NCBI RefSeq assembly: GCF_031755915.1
Contig: NC_083388.1
Location: 2,301,501 to 2,365,500 of the forward strand
DNA: 64,000 nucleotides
DNA from: Ziziphus jujuba
Lineage: Eukaryota; Streptophyta; Magnoliopsida; Rosales; Rhamnaceae
Direction: 5' to 3'
The notes under the pieces are model-generated. The model was not told the DNA's origin, did no database searches, and was given only the letters and a program-made list of their open reading frames with translations. Shown piece after piece: positions 12,151-22,365 of the stretch; position 1 is the first letter of the stretch, and each line of letters starts with the position of its first letter. The translations under genes were made by a program, and so were the position numbers.

Positions 12151-13446
12151 TTCACAAAGTTTATTTTATATATCATATAAAATCAGATTTCCATCAAATC
12201 AAATCGATTATGATTTTATCATTATAATTTTTTTTTTTCAATCCGTAAATCATTTGAAAAGTTTAGATTAAAAAAATTCATTTGTGGTATTAAGTGTATA
12301 AGTATATATATATAGATATATATCAATTTTTGACTGCCCAAATTGGTCGCAGATCATAAAGAGAGATTGGGAAGCAATATAATTTAAATATATTTTGACT
12401 TTTTTTTTTTTTTTGGGGGTTAAATTGTGGCTAACATAAATCTTGCAAGTAGAGTTGTGACTAATATAATTACCTTCAATAATAATAATAAAAAACAACA
12501 ATAATAAATTTAGTGTCATTCTAAAAAAAAAAAAAAAAAATTGTGGCTAATATAATTATTGCAAGTGGTGCCATCACTTTGAAAGTATACTCAAAGCTGC
12601 TGTCTCATTCAGCGGCAAGTATCTTTGTCACAATTTCTTTCTTTTGACAATTCACTGATTCTATCATTCTCATGATTCAATTTCTCTAATTTGTACTTGC
12701 TTTTCTCTACATCAAATTCAAAAAATCAAAATCAAAAGACTAGTCAATGAAGGGATGGGCATAGAGAATGAGAAAATTAAAGTTAGAATTTGAAGATTTG
12801 AATGTTGATTTCACCTTGGTATCTCCCGTCGTTTGCAACATTGGCGGAGTGGCTAGTTAATCGAACAGGGCTGTGAATTGCAGGAGGCATCCTATCTATA
12901 TGGCCCACATCAAGGTTTTAGTGTTATGTTTTTCTTTATTAATCTTAAGATTGTTTTAAATGTCAAGATTTAAAAATAATTAAATTTAATTGACATACAA
13001 AAATCTTTAATAGAAAAATAAAAATCTATATATATATATATATATATTTGAAAAACATAAATATTATTAAATATGAATCATGTTAGATAGCAATAAATTC
13101 ATTTTACTAAAGAATAAAGTATATTTAATTATACAAATTGTATAATTAAATTTTATTAATAAAAAAATTATATTAATATTTTAACCAATAAATCATTGAA
13201 ACCTCAACATTTAAGTAAATATTTATAGATGTCTTGTACCCTTTCCATTACTCGTTAATTATAAGGATTCAAGTAGCCCGGAAAACATTCTGTTAGGTTT
13301 TTTACCATTACATTGAATCTTTACACTGTGAAATAATAAAATGTAGCTCCTTCAAACTAATATGTTCATTAATAATAATAAATAGAAATCCACAGACTGC
13401 ATAAAGAACAACATAAAGAACAAGTAAACAAACTTTATATATATAG

Positions 13447-13494
<48 letters not shown>
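13447..13494. repeat. (CA)n(TA)n compound microsatellite
   Basis: An uninterrupted CA run followed directly by a TA run, a typical compound plant microsatellite. Confidence 0.9.
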
Positions 13495-14079
13495 GTAATG
13501 TTATACATTCAAAAGTGCTTTTGGCTTATTCATAACTGTTTTATGTTTTCATATTCCCAATTTGTTTTGTTGTTTAATTATTTTGTTACTTTTTTTTTTT
13601 TTTTTCTAAAGCAGTTACAGTACATGTATGGATCAAACAAATAGAGGGAACTTACAGATTGCCCTCATCATTACCTCAAAGAAGGTGGAAAGAATAGGGT
13701 ATGAAGGTGAACCAGATGAAGATGAACTGCGCTGTATCTATGGAAATGCTTATTATCGATGATTGAAATTTTCGCCCATGGCCACCATCCAGATGGCCCA
13801 AGATCATTCTTAAAAATGCCAGAGATCATGCTTAATCGTGATTATAATTTAAATTAACTAATTTTGCATTACCAAATCAATAATTTGTTTGTGGAGAATG
13901 AGACTAAAGTTATTATATTAGTCACAAATTTTTTTTTTCTTAATACCTTTAGTTTAACCAATTCTAGTACTTGCGCATTTTAGGATGAATGTCGAATTTT
14001 TATTTTTTTAATTTTTTCTTTTCACTCTGTGAAAATAGCACATTATGTTTATCTTTATGCAATTATAAGTTTTTAAGGT

Positions 14080-14589
14080 AAACTAATGTTGATAAAGCAA
14101 ACGTAAGGACTATTAGTGTTAAGCATCATTGATCAATAACAATAACTATCAGGCGCTCCACATTATATATTCATGTAATCGATTTGGTAAGAACAAAATT
14201 AAATTAAATTTGAAATCTCTCAGCAAAAATAATAATAATAATTTTGAAATCTATGTCTTGAGATATATAAAAGGCTACTAAATTAATTAAGTGAAGAAGG
14301 CAAATCAAGGACATGGCCGAATATCAATTCAATTTCTTCTTCCATATAATCTAACATATCTTACTAATGTTCCAACCACTAACATTTTGCAAACATGAAA
14401 AAACCGATTGTCAAAGTATAAATATAAACAATAAAATAATCGGATTTCATTAAAATTAATTAATATTGTGGTCAAAATATGTGTGTGACATAACCATTGG
14501 TTGCTGATCATCAAAGAGCTAAGGAAGCTTGGAGTGTTTGGTGTACATGAGAGTTAGCAATCAACATTTTGAGAAAGTTATATGAACTG

Positions 14590-14600
<11 letters not shown>
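14080..14600. repeat. Duplicated spacer block, copy 2 (partner 11641-12150)
   Basis: See copy 1. This copy lies about 0.9 kb upstream of LAC17 and carries the same CTTCTTCCATATAA and GAGAGTTAGCAATCAAC landmarks. Confidence 0.6.
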
Positions 14601-14620
<20 letters not shown>

Positions 14621-14847
14621 AGCATATGATATATTTCTTACGTGCCCAATATTAAAAGAATAGATAGATATTTGGCAAGTAAGCATGGTTGGTAAAGGGT
14701 CTACAACTTCAAACAATATATTTGAGGACTTGTGAACCAGAACCCAAATTTTAATAATTTGCATTACATATTCAGCCTAACAAAGATGCCAAATTGCCAA
14801 TGCATGTGATTAATGTGTTAATTAAATAATTAACACTAATTACAGTA

Positions 14848-15250
14848 TATATGTTTGCTTCACACAAAGTTGCTTCAATTGAGGTTTCCCTATTTCTCAT
14901 GCACCTCATATTATATGTACATATATACACTCCATCTGATCTTAAAACGACTGTTTGAAAGCAACTTATGCCCCTTGATTTGCTTTGCCACTAAGACTAC
15001 GGGTTGAGAAATGAGAAAGCTACCTACATATAACCTAAGTTTGTTTGAATTATATATGGAGCTTTGGTCATCTTTTACTTTCTATTGTATTTTATTTATT
15101 TGATAAAATATGACTAAAAGCATGTAATCACAACCCTCTTGTCATTGTCCTTGCATTGACAGAAAATAAAGCATATGCATGGAAAGTAGACCAAAAAGAG
15201 GAATATAGGATTGTCTTTGACACCACTCTAAATATAGTTGCTCTAACCAC
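14848..15250 (+). promoter_or_regulatory. LAC17 upstream region conserved with the second laccase copy
   Basis: Long matches to 62870-63280, upstream of the second laccase, in the same order and spacing: TTGCTTCAATTGAGGTTTCC, ACTGTTTGAAA, GGTTGAGAAA..GAAAGCTAC, CTAAAAGCA..TAAT, CACAACCCTCTT and GATTGTCTTTGACACCACTC. The conservation either reflects recent duplication or retained regulatory sites; no specific factor site is assigned. Confidence 0.7.
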
Positions 15251-15374
15251 AGGTTCCAGTAGATTAAACTGCTTCTCATTATTCAATATTCTTAATTACA
15301 CCACGTACTCGAGATTATATGCATATAGATCAACTTCACCAAATCAACCAAACAAACCAACCTTCTTCAAGGCC

Positions 15375-15382
15375 TATATATA
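15375..15382 (+). promoter_or_regulatory. TATA box of LAC17
   Basis: TATATATA within CTTCAAGGCCTATATATA, about 105 bp upstream of the ATG. The same TTCTTCAAGGCCTATATATA string sits at the matching place above the second laccase (63414). Confidence 0.75.
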
Positions 15383-15479
15383 CGCACATTTCCTCAAAGT
15401 CGTTCCATCAAACAAAATAACCAAGGAAAGAGTGGTACTTGAAACGTCAGCTCCATACACATAATAGACTAAGAAGAAA

Positions 15480-17695
15480 ATGGGTTTTCTTCCATTTCCT
15501 CCTAGTACTACACCAGCCTTTCAGAGACTCTGCCTCTTTGTTCTCTTCATCACATTGTCTTTCATTCCTGAGCATGCATTTGCAGCCACAAGGCACTACA
15601 AGTTCCATGTATGAATTTGTATTTGTATATATAGTTTTTATTTTTTTTCCTTTTTGGGTGAAGTTGGATATCTAGTTTCTTATATATTGGTATTGCAATT
15701 TATTTGTTTCTTCTTCTAATAACACACTTCTCTGTTTGATTGTTAATATTGATATATTGTATGCAGATCAAACTGCAAAATGTGACACGGCTCTGCCACA
15801 CCAAGAGCATTGTGACCGTAAATGGACAATTTCCAGGACCTAGAATTGTAGGGAGGGAAGGTGACCAACTTCTGATAAAAGTGGTGAACCATGTCCAAAA
15901 CAACATCTCCATCCATTGGCATGGCATTCGACAACTTCAAACGGGTTGGGCAGATGGACCTGCATATGTCACCCAATGCCCCATTCAAACTGGACAGAGC
16001 TATGTCTACAATTTCACCATTATTGGCCAAAGAGGAACTCTGTTCTGGCATGCTCACATATCATGGCTAAGATCAACTGTCTATGGTCCTTTGGTCATTC
16101 TTCCTAAGCTAGGCGTTCCTTACCCATTCACCAAACCTTACAAGGAAGTTCCTATCATCTTTGGTAATTAATTCACCATTTTTCCTTTCTCTTTTAAGAT
16201 TGCTAATTAGCAAAAATGTCTACATTATATAATGTTTGTATATATACATATATATATACACACTACAGGAGAGTGGTGGAATGCAGATCCAGAGGCAGTC
16301 ATTGCCCAGGCCATGCATACAGGTGGAGGTCCAAATGTTTCTGATGCTTATACCATGAATGGACTGCCAGGGCCTTTGTATAATTGCTCTGCCAAAGGTA
16401 TTATGCTACTCCAAATTAAGATACTAAATTCCAGCATTTTGGAAATTCAGAATTTACAACTAATCATGTTTAAATTGGATGTTAAGGTATAGATACACTG
16501 AAGGTGAAGGTGAAGCCAGGAAAGACTTACCTTCTGCGACTAATCAATGCAGCACTCAACGACGAGCTCTTCTTCAGCATTGCAAACCACACTCTCCAAG
16601 TGGTTGAAGCCGATGCTATTTATGTAAAACCCTTTGAAACAGAGACCCTTCTCATGGCCCCTGGACAAACCACAAATGTTCTTCTCAAAACCAAACCCCA
16701 CTTCCCAAATGCCACATTCTTCATGACTGCTAGACCATATGTTACAGGTTTAGGCACATTCGACAACTCCACAGTTGCTGGTATTCTTGAATATGAACCT
16801 CCATCTCATTCAACATCACTCTCCATTAAGAAACTTCAACTCTTCAAACCACTTCTTCCTGCTCTCAATGACACTTCTTTTGCAACAAAATTCACCAATA
16901 AACTCCGCAGCTTAGCCAATGCCCAGTTCCCTGCTAATGTCCCCCAAAAGGTTGACAAGAGATTTTTCTTCACAGTAGGCCTTGGAACAAATCCTTGCCA
17001 GAATAACCAAACATGCCAGGGGCCTAATGGAACCATGTTTGCTGCTTCTGTCAATAACATTTCCTTTGCACTCCCAAACACTGCCCTCCTCCAAGCCCAC
17101 TACTTTGGGCAATCCAATGAGGTTTACGCACCAGACTTTCCGAGCAATCCCATTTTCCCATTTAACTATACAGGAACTCCACCAAACAATACAATGGTGG
17201 GAAATGGAACAAAGCTTGTGGTTCTTCCATTTAACACTAGTGTGGAGCTGGTGATGCAGGACACCAGCATTCTCGGTGCAGAAAGCCACCCTCTCCATCT
17301 TCATGGATTCAATTTCTTTGTTGTTGGTCAAGGTTTTGGGAATTTCGATCCAAATAAAGACCCTGCAAACTTCAATCTGGTTGACCCTATTGAAAGAAAC
17401 ACTGTGGGCGTGCCTTCTGGTGGTTGGGTTGCTATTCGTTTTCTGGCAGATAATCCAGGTAAGTTCAAGATTTGTACATATATAGCACAAAATTCACACA
17501 AGCAAGATATACATAATCAAGTACTATTAAATTTGATGGTTTTGAATTATGATGTTTCGAACAGGTGTATGGTTCATGCATTGTCATTTGGAGATCCACA
17601 CGAGCTGGGGCTTGAAGATGGGTTGGCTAGTCTTGGATGGAAAGCTTCCCAATCAAAAATTGCTTCCTCCTCCAGCTGACCTTCCCAAATGTTGA
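15480..17695 (+). CDS. LAC17: LAC17-like laccase, five exons
   Basis: Secreted multicopper oxidase; Arabidopsis LAC17 helps polymerise lignin monolignols in the cell wall. Exons: 15480-15608, 15767-16163, 16269-16397, 16493-17458, 17565-17695, giving 583 residues. A signal peptide of ~35 residues ends AFA before ATRHYKF. Copper ligands are HWHG (93-96), HAH (138-140), HPLHLHG (484-490) and HCHLEIH (545-551), with Leu at the axial position. The chain ends ADLPKC, as LAC17 does. Segments such as [34 protein letters not shown] and GTPPNNTMV match LAC17 closely. Many N-glycosylation sequons are present. Exon 2 is 397 bp, the sum of two exons (152 + 245 bp) that plant laccases normally keep apart, so one intron has been lost. 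No frame defects. Likely expressed in lignifying tissue, by family knowledge only. Confidence 0.95.
16542..16562 (+). promoter_or_regulatory. Probable miR397 target site in the LAC17 coding sequence
   Basis: The bases coding for LINAALND pair with miR397 (recalled from Arabidopsis) apart from mismatches at miRNA positions 3, 12 and 21 and one G:U pair at 15. LAC17 is an established miR397 target in Arabidopsis and this is the usual site. Pairing at the cleavage position 10-11 is intact. Confidence 0.55.
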
Positions 17696-17813
17696 TATTT
17701 TACTACCTCCTTTCAGAATTTCCTAACCTTAAATTGTTTCTCATAATCTTTAATTTGTTAAGCGATTTTTATTCTTTGCATTGGTATTCTTTTTTGGTTC
17801 ATGGAAGTGTGGA

Positions 17814-17819
17814 AATAAA
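17814..17819 (+). terminator. Polyadenylation signal of LAC17
   Basis: AATAAA about 120 bp after the stop codon, followed by T-rich sequence (TAATTTTTGTAATA). Confidence 0.5.
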
Positions 17820-18087
17820 GAGTGTGAGCTAATTTTTGTAATACTACTCGAACATCAAAATCTCAATAATATTGTCAAAGTATATATATACATGAATCTA
17901 TCTATTTCACTGACAATGTTCTTTGTCAATGACAATATGACAATATAGTATTTCTTATTGAAATTCACTATTTACATGTCTCAAAGTCTCAAAGTCTCAT
18001 ATACAAAATGAATAATCAAACATATTCTGAATTCTTGTTGTCTCTGTCAATGTCCTTCCAAGAAATTGATGTTTTCAACGGAGTTTA

Positions 18088-18557
18088 TTAGTGGTTGTGT
18101 GAAGATTCATCAAACACAGCCATTGAAATCTTGGAGTTAGTGATTGAGGATGAAATAGAAAACCTATTATTCTTATTCTTCTTCGCTGCTATGAGCTTTC
18201 TTTTTGCTATTGCCTTCTTCCTTTCTTTAGAAAGTTTGTTAAGGATAGAAATTCCACCCATTAATACTTTTCCACATGTACAACATACCCTGCCATAAAA
18301 ATAAATAAATAAACTACATCCATTAGAAGAAAACACAGACTCACCCAAAAAAAAAAAAAAAAAAAAAAAAAAAACCAAAAATAAATAAATAAATAAAAAT
18401 TCTCACGTTTATAGAAGTCATCAACCTCTGTGACCAGTAACTTATAAAGTCTTTTTCTTTATTTTTCTTTTTTTTTTTTTTTGAAGTCAAAAATATATAC
18501 AGCCATAAATTGTAATAATATATATATATATATCAAAGGATAAAAAAAGAATTCTAA

Positions 18558-18594
<37 letters not shown>

Positions 18595-18667
18595 CTGAAA
18601 TTACTCACAAAAAATCACCATTCGATTCCGCCCTGCAGTCTGCGAGGCAGTGACCGCACCATGCCAT
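18088..18667 (-). CDS. Zinc-ribbon microprotein resembling the N-terminus of BRF1/TFIIB, two exons
   Basis: Exons 18667-18609 and 18289-18088 join in phase to give 86 residues. The donor is GTGAGTAA and the acceptor TTATGGCAG. The N-terminus MAWCGHCLAD with VCCTCGKVLM carries four cysteines (4, 7, 22, 25) in the C-x2-C...C-x2-C order of TFIIB-family zinc ribbons. BRF1 (TFIIIB) and relatives start in the same way, with a tryptophan-cysteine N-terminus and a CGKVL motif. No cyclin folds follow. Instead there is a basic stretch KERKKAIAKRKLIAAKKNKN (41-60), a likely nuclear signal, then a Ser-rich tail ending SSHNH. The family proteins are several hundred residues long, so this is either a microprotein made from the first exon of a BRF1-like gene or a truncated duplicate that stayed open. 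A TATA box lies 125 bp upstream. Function unknown; competition with BRF1 is only a guess. Confidence 0.65.
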
Positions 18668-18701
18668 TGTTGCTCTGTTTTTTATTTTATTATATTTCCT
18701 A

Positions 18702-18725
18702 TAGAGAGAGAGAGAGAGAGAGAGA
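18702..18725. repeat. (GA)n microsatellite in the presumed 5' leader of the zinc-ribbon gene
   Basis: About ten GA units (CT on the coding strand) between the TATA box and the ATG. CT-rich leaders are common in plant genes. A second GA run is at 18576-18594 in the intron. Confidence 0.85.
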
Positions 18726-18791
18726 AACAAAAAGCAAAACAAAACAAAAAGGAAATTAATTAAAAGAAATCGAGTGTGAGTATAGGCAGGT

Positions 18792-18799
18792 CTTTTATA
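18792..18799 (-). promoter_or_regulatory. TATA box of the zinc-ribbon gene
   Basis: Minus strand reads CCCTATAAAAGACC, a textbook TATAAA, 125-132 bp upstream of the ATG at 18667. It supports the view that the short gene is transcribed. Confidence 0.6.
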
Positions 18800-18849
18800 G
18801 GGCACAGAATTCTTGGGGTGCAAGCAACTAGTGCCTTTTGGTCAAACGT

Positions 18850-19970
18850 TGTGCGTCCCGGCTATTGATCGCACCGCCTTGCTACTTCTTGCCTTTTTCG
18901 TTTTTTTAGTAATTTACCCGTCCAAAAGATTAAAAAATATATATATTTTTTTTAAAATGGTAATTTAGTCCAACTAAAACTTTTTAAAAATAATCCCAAT
19001 TGAAAAATATTGCGTATATATATATATATATATATATATTTGAATAATTCATTTCAAAAGAAAAACATACAAATAATCACAATATATAGTTACTCCTTTG
19101 ATTATAATACTCTTGGAACTTTTATAATATTTTATAATGTACATTGATAAAAATCATCGCTTTTTAATTAATTACCATATTATTATAAATAGATGTCAGA
19201 ACATTTTATTTTATTTACTAAATTTAAGTTATTGAACATGTATTTTATGTTTTTCCTTTTTCTTTTCTAAAAAGAAACTTATTTTCTTATTAAGTAAACT
19301 TAATTTAGTTGATAAACTTTTCACCCCTACATTAAAGATGGCTTATACTCTTTGATTTTTTTTTTTCACGGTACAATTGGAATTAAGCTTCTCTTATTAT
19401 TATTATTATGATTATTATTATTATTTTGGAGAAAAAAATAGTATGCCGTATTTTTTATGGAAAAATAAAGTATTATTTTTCTTCACTTAGTACTTGGACT
19501 AGATTTGAGAAATACTAATTTATTCCTATTTGACATTTTAAAATCCTAAAAATTCCATTATAATCTATTACTTTTAGATTTTTATGGGTTTTATGAAATC
19601 TTAATTTAATTAAAAGCCCTTGAATAACAAGCTTGATTTGTATGGACTCTATATGATTAAAATCTTAATTGACTCTTCATAATGGTAATAAACCACAAGA
19701 AGGGAGATTAATGTCTCATCCTAAAAAGACTCAATTTCTAAATTACTTGGCCACCCAAACTCTAATGAATTAATAGTAATTGATCATACCCAATTTTGCT
19801 AAATATATAAAGGAAATACAAATAAAGTTAATTTCCTAGTCAAACTTGAACATAAATAAAAAAGAAAAATATAATCTGGGTAATTATACCAGCCCGTTTT
19901 CCATTCCAAAGCACTAACATATAAACCTCAGTCGTACACTATTGTCTTCTGACTCTATTAGAGGAAGAAA
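18850..19970. other. AT-rich spacer before the F-box gene
   Basis: TA runs at 19016-19039, a TTA repeat at 19395-19425, otherwise low-complexity A/T. No coding region recognised. The region just upstream of 19973 should hold the F-box promoter; no convincing TATA box assigned. Confidence 0.5.
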
Positions 19971-19972
19971 CG

Positions 19973-21070
19973 ATGAATTATAAAGTTTATAGAAGAAAAA
20001 CACATTGTAGGTTGTCTGAATTACCAACGGAGCTCCTAACAAACATCTTGTCTAGACTTTCTGTGAAAATCATTCTCCAACTTAGAACCGTATGCAAAAC
20101 TTGGTATCAAATCCTCACCGATTCCAGGTTCATTACAATGCATGCCAATTGGTGCGCCACCAAGCAACATGGATATTTAACCTGTTTCCCACGATGTCAA
20201 AAGATCAAACACAAAGATAAGGACCATGAGCTTTTAGAGATTCTGAAAATTCCAAGAATGGACTCCTCGTCATCGTCGTCGAAATTTGATGTGATTGGTT
20301 CCTGTAATGGTTTGCTTTGCTTGACAAAAAAGACTAATGTAAAGCATCAATTTCCCTCTACATACCTATGGAACCCTTGCATTAGGGCATACAAAAAACT
20401 CCCAGAAATCACCCATCCGCAATATCGCCGCAATGCTTCTTGTGTTTCTGGATTTGGTTATGATAGTCGAACCGATGACTATAAGGTCTTTCACACCGTG
20501 CTAATAAAACTGAATAAGAAAGAAAAATTAAGGAATATTAGAAAATCATCAGAATCATCAGATTATGTTATAATCAATCAGCTTTACTCTCTCAAGACTG
20601 ATTCATGGAAAGTGATAGAATTAGGGTGTGATGATGATTGTGATTATGATTCGTCAACATATCCTTTTGGCTGCCGTCGATGCCGAGCCTATTTCGATGG
20701 AGCTTTCTACTGGATACCAACAAGTAGTCTTACATATATCATGTGGTTTGATTTTTGTGATGAAAAACTTCGGAAAGCGAAGCTGCCAATAGTGTTGGCT
20801 GATGCTAGGGAAAAGTTCATATGTGTGAGACAATTATCAAACCAACTTGCTCTGTTTACATCAGAAACAGTACTTGGGAGTGGACCTTTCGCATTCAATG
20901 TATGGATGATGAGGAAGAAAAAATTAAGTAGCGATGTGACATGGGATAGGGCACTTTCAATTTCAATGGTGGTACGCCCAGCAGCAACAGTAGCTAAAAT
21001 TCAACCGGTTAATCATACATTTTGTTATTCAGAAAGTATGTTTTCCCAAGAATCTTGGACAAGATACTAG
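19973..21070 (+). CDS. F-box protein with F-box-associated (FBA/kelch-like) domain
   Basis: Single-exon gene of 365 residues. The F-box is at about residues 14-55 (LSELPTELLTNILSRLSVK then VCKTWYQILTDSRF), the part that binds SKP1 in SCF ubiquitin ligases. The F-box-associated domain follows, with the usual markers IGSCNGLLCL, LWNPCIRAYKKLP, GFGYDSRTDDYKV, YSLKTDSWKVIE and later AYFDGAFYW. Length and one-exon structure are normal for this very large plant family. The acidic stretch DDDCDYDSS lies near the middle. The target protein cannot be told from sequence. A TTC microsatellite starts just after the TAG stop. No defects seen. Confidence 0.9.
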   Translation: MNYKVYRRKTHCRLSELPTELLTNILSRLSVKIILQLRTVCKTWYQILTDSRFITMHANWCATKQHGYLTCFPRCQKIKHKDKDHELLEILKIPRMDSSSSSSKFDVIGSCNGLLCLTKKTNVKHQFPSTYLWNPCIRAYKKLPEITHPQYRRNASCVSGFGYDSRTDDYKVFHTVLIKLNKKEKLRNIRKSSESSDYVIINQLYSLKTDSWKVIELGCDDDCDYDSSTYPFGCRRCRAYFDGAFYWIPTSSLTYIMWFDFCDEKLRKAKLPIVLADAREKFICVRQLSNQLALFTSETVLGSGPFAFNVWMMRKKKLSSDVTWDRALSISMVVRPAATVAKIQPVNHTFCYSESMFSQESWTRY

Positions 21071-21086
21071 AACGACTCTATTAATT

Positions 21087-21116
21087 CTTCTTCTTCTTCT
21101 TCTTCTTCTTCTTCTT
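21087..21116. repeat. (TTC)n microsatellite in the F-box 3' region
   Basis: About ten TTC units directly after the F-box stop codon, presumably within its 3' UTR. Confidence 0.85.
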
Positions 21117-21274
21117 TTTAATTTATTTTTATTTAAGTGTCAGCTTTTGATTTTTTTTTAATTTTATTAGTTGAGTTTCACACAATGAATTATGGAATTT
21201 GCTTATTTTAGGTTAGGATAATAAATGGCATGATTATAGTTAATTTATAATCGATTTGGCTGCTGTGAACATCT

Positions 21275-21568
21275 CCTGAATATTGGAGGTTGAATATAAC
21301 AATTCTCACACACTTGATTTCGCATTGTTTGAAATCCACTTAACGAGTAAAAGGAGTTGTTGTTTTGCACATAACCCATCTGCTCATCCACTTCCACTTC
21401 TTTGGTGCTCATGTCCTGAATATTGGAGTTTGAATATCACGATTCACACACACTCAATTTCACATTGTTTGGAATCCACTCAACAAAGGAAGAAGAGTTG
21501 TTGTTCTGCACATTCCTCATCTGCTCAGCCACTTATACTTCTTTGGTGCTCATTTTGCTCCTGAAAAT
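21275..21568. repeat. ~140-bp tandem repeat, two copies plus the start of a third
   Basis: Units begin CCTGAATATTGGAG at 21275 and 21415, and a third begins CCTGAAAATAT at 21560. Both full units contain the landmarks CACACACT, CATTGTTTG, AATCCACT, GAGTTGTTGTT, GCACAT, CATCTGCTC and CTTCTTTGGTGCTCAT. The open frame running through them is a consequence of the period and has no recognised family. Confidence 0.8.
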
Positions 21569-22365
21569 ATGGCTGAGGCTGTGAGGTAGTGACCATAAAG
21601 TTGGCCTGCAGATAGCAGCATAGCATCTTAATTTTGGCATCCCACATTTGCTGAGTGAGTTCTGGGACAGTACTGTTAAGCAAATGCAATCCTAAGAAGT
21701 AAGGTTCACTACAAGTTTCCTTAGATCAGGGGTAAGCTGGCCTGGGAACTTAATGCATGCAGCATGTCACACCACTCATGGTTGCAGAAATCAAATGATT
21801 CAGATCTCCAAAGGCAAAACATAGGTAATCTTCTAAATGAAATGGAATAGTACTAAAATTCTGAGAGACATCCTTAAACTCTGCCTGTAAAGAGTTGGTG
21901 AAATTACAACCATTTCTTCCAAACAATTTGTATCTTCTATACATATTATTGGTCAACATACCACTAGTTCACAAGTATCTATCTAGAGACTGTATTGCTC
22001 TCAGAATGGGGTGTCAGTGGCTGATGTAGGTACTTGTCCAAGTTGGATCTGTCTGTTTAGCAAAGTTTTTCCACATATTTGGAGTGTCCAACAGCCATAC
22101 CCTTATCAGTCTCCAAGACATAATTTAGCCTAGAGATTAAGATGTCTCAGAAAATAGTCGACCTTCTCAAGGGCAGGTTTAAAACTATTGTGAGTCCTAA
22201 TACATATCATAATATTTATCTAAAATTAAACTAGACATGATTTATGGTTTAAACAGAAACATCAACCTGAACTATTAATATGGAAAAAAAAAAAAAAAAA
22301 AAAAGGTTTCAGTCATTTTCACGACGAAAAATAAAAAAATAAAAAAATCAGCGATCAATCAAAAC

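Larger units (their letters stand above)
10752..14840. other. AT-rich spacer between CNX1 and LAC17
   Basis: No intact gene recognised. CNX1's promoter should lie just above 10750 in the divergent spacer, but no clear TATA box was assigned. Contents are microsatellites (AT at 13033-13047, CA/TA at 13447-13494, TA at 14593-14620), homopolymer runs, and two coding-looking but unnamed islands near 12800-12910 and 13640-13740. A duplicated block is listed separately. Confidence 0.6.

Noticed and set aside
12837..12890. Possible tRNA-like segment (GGCGGAGTGGCTAGTTAATC)
   Set aside because: It starts like a tRNA D-arm, but no TTCGA arm or acceptor-stem pairing follows at the right distance.
12800..13810. 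Two coding-looking islands (12800-12910 minus, 13640-13740 plus)
   Set aside because: Each is under 110 bp, they lie on opposite strands, and neither matches a family I know. Too little to call exons.
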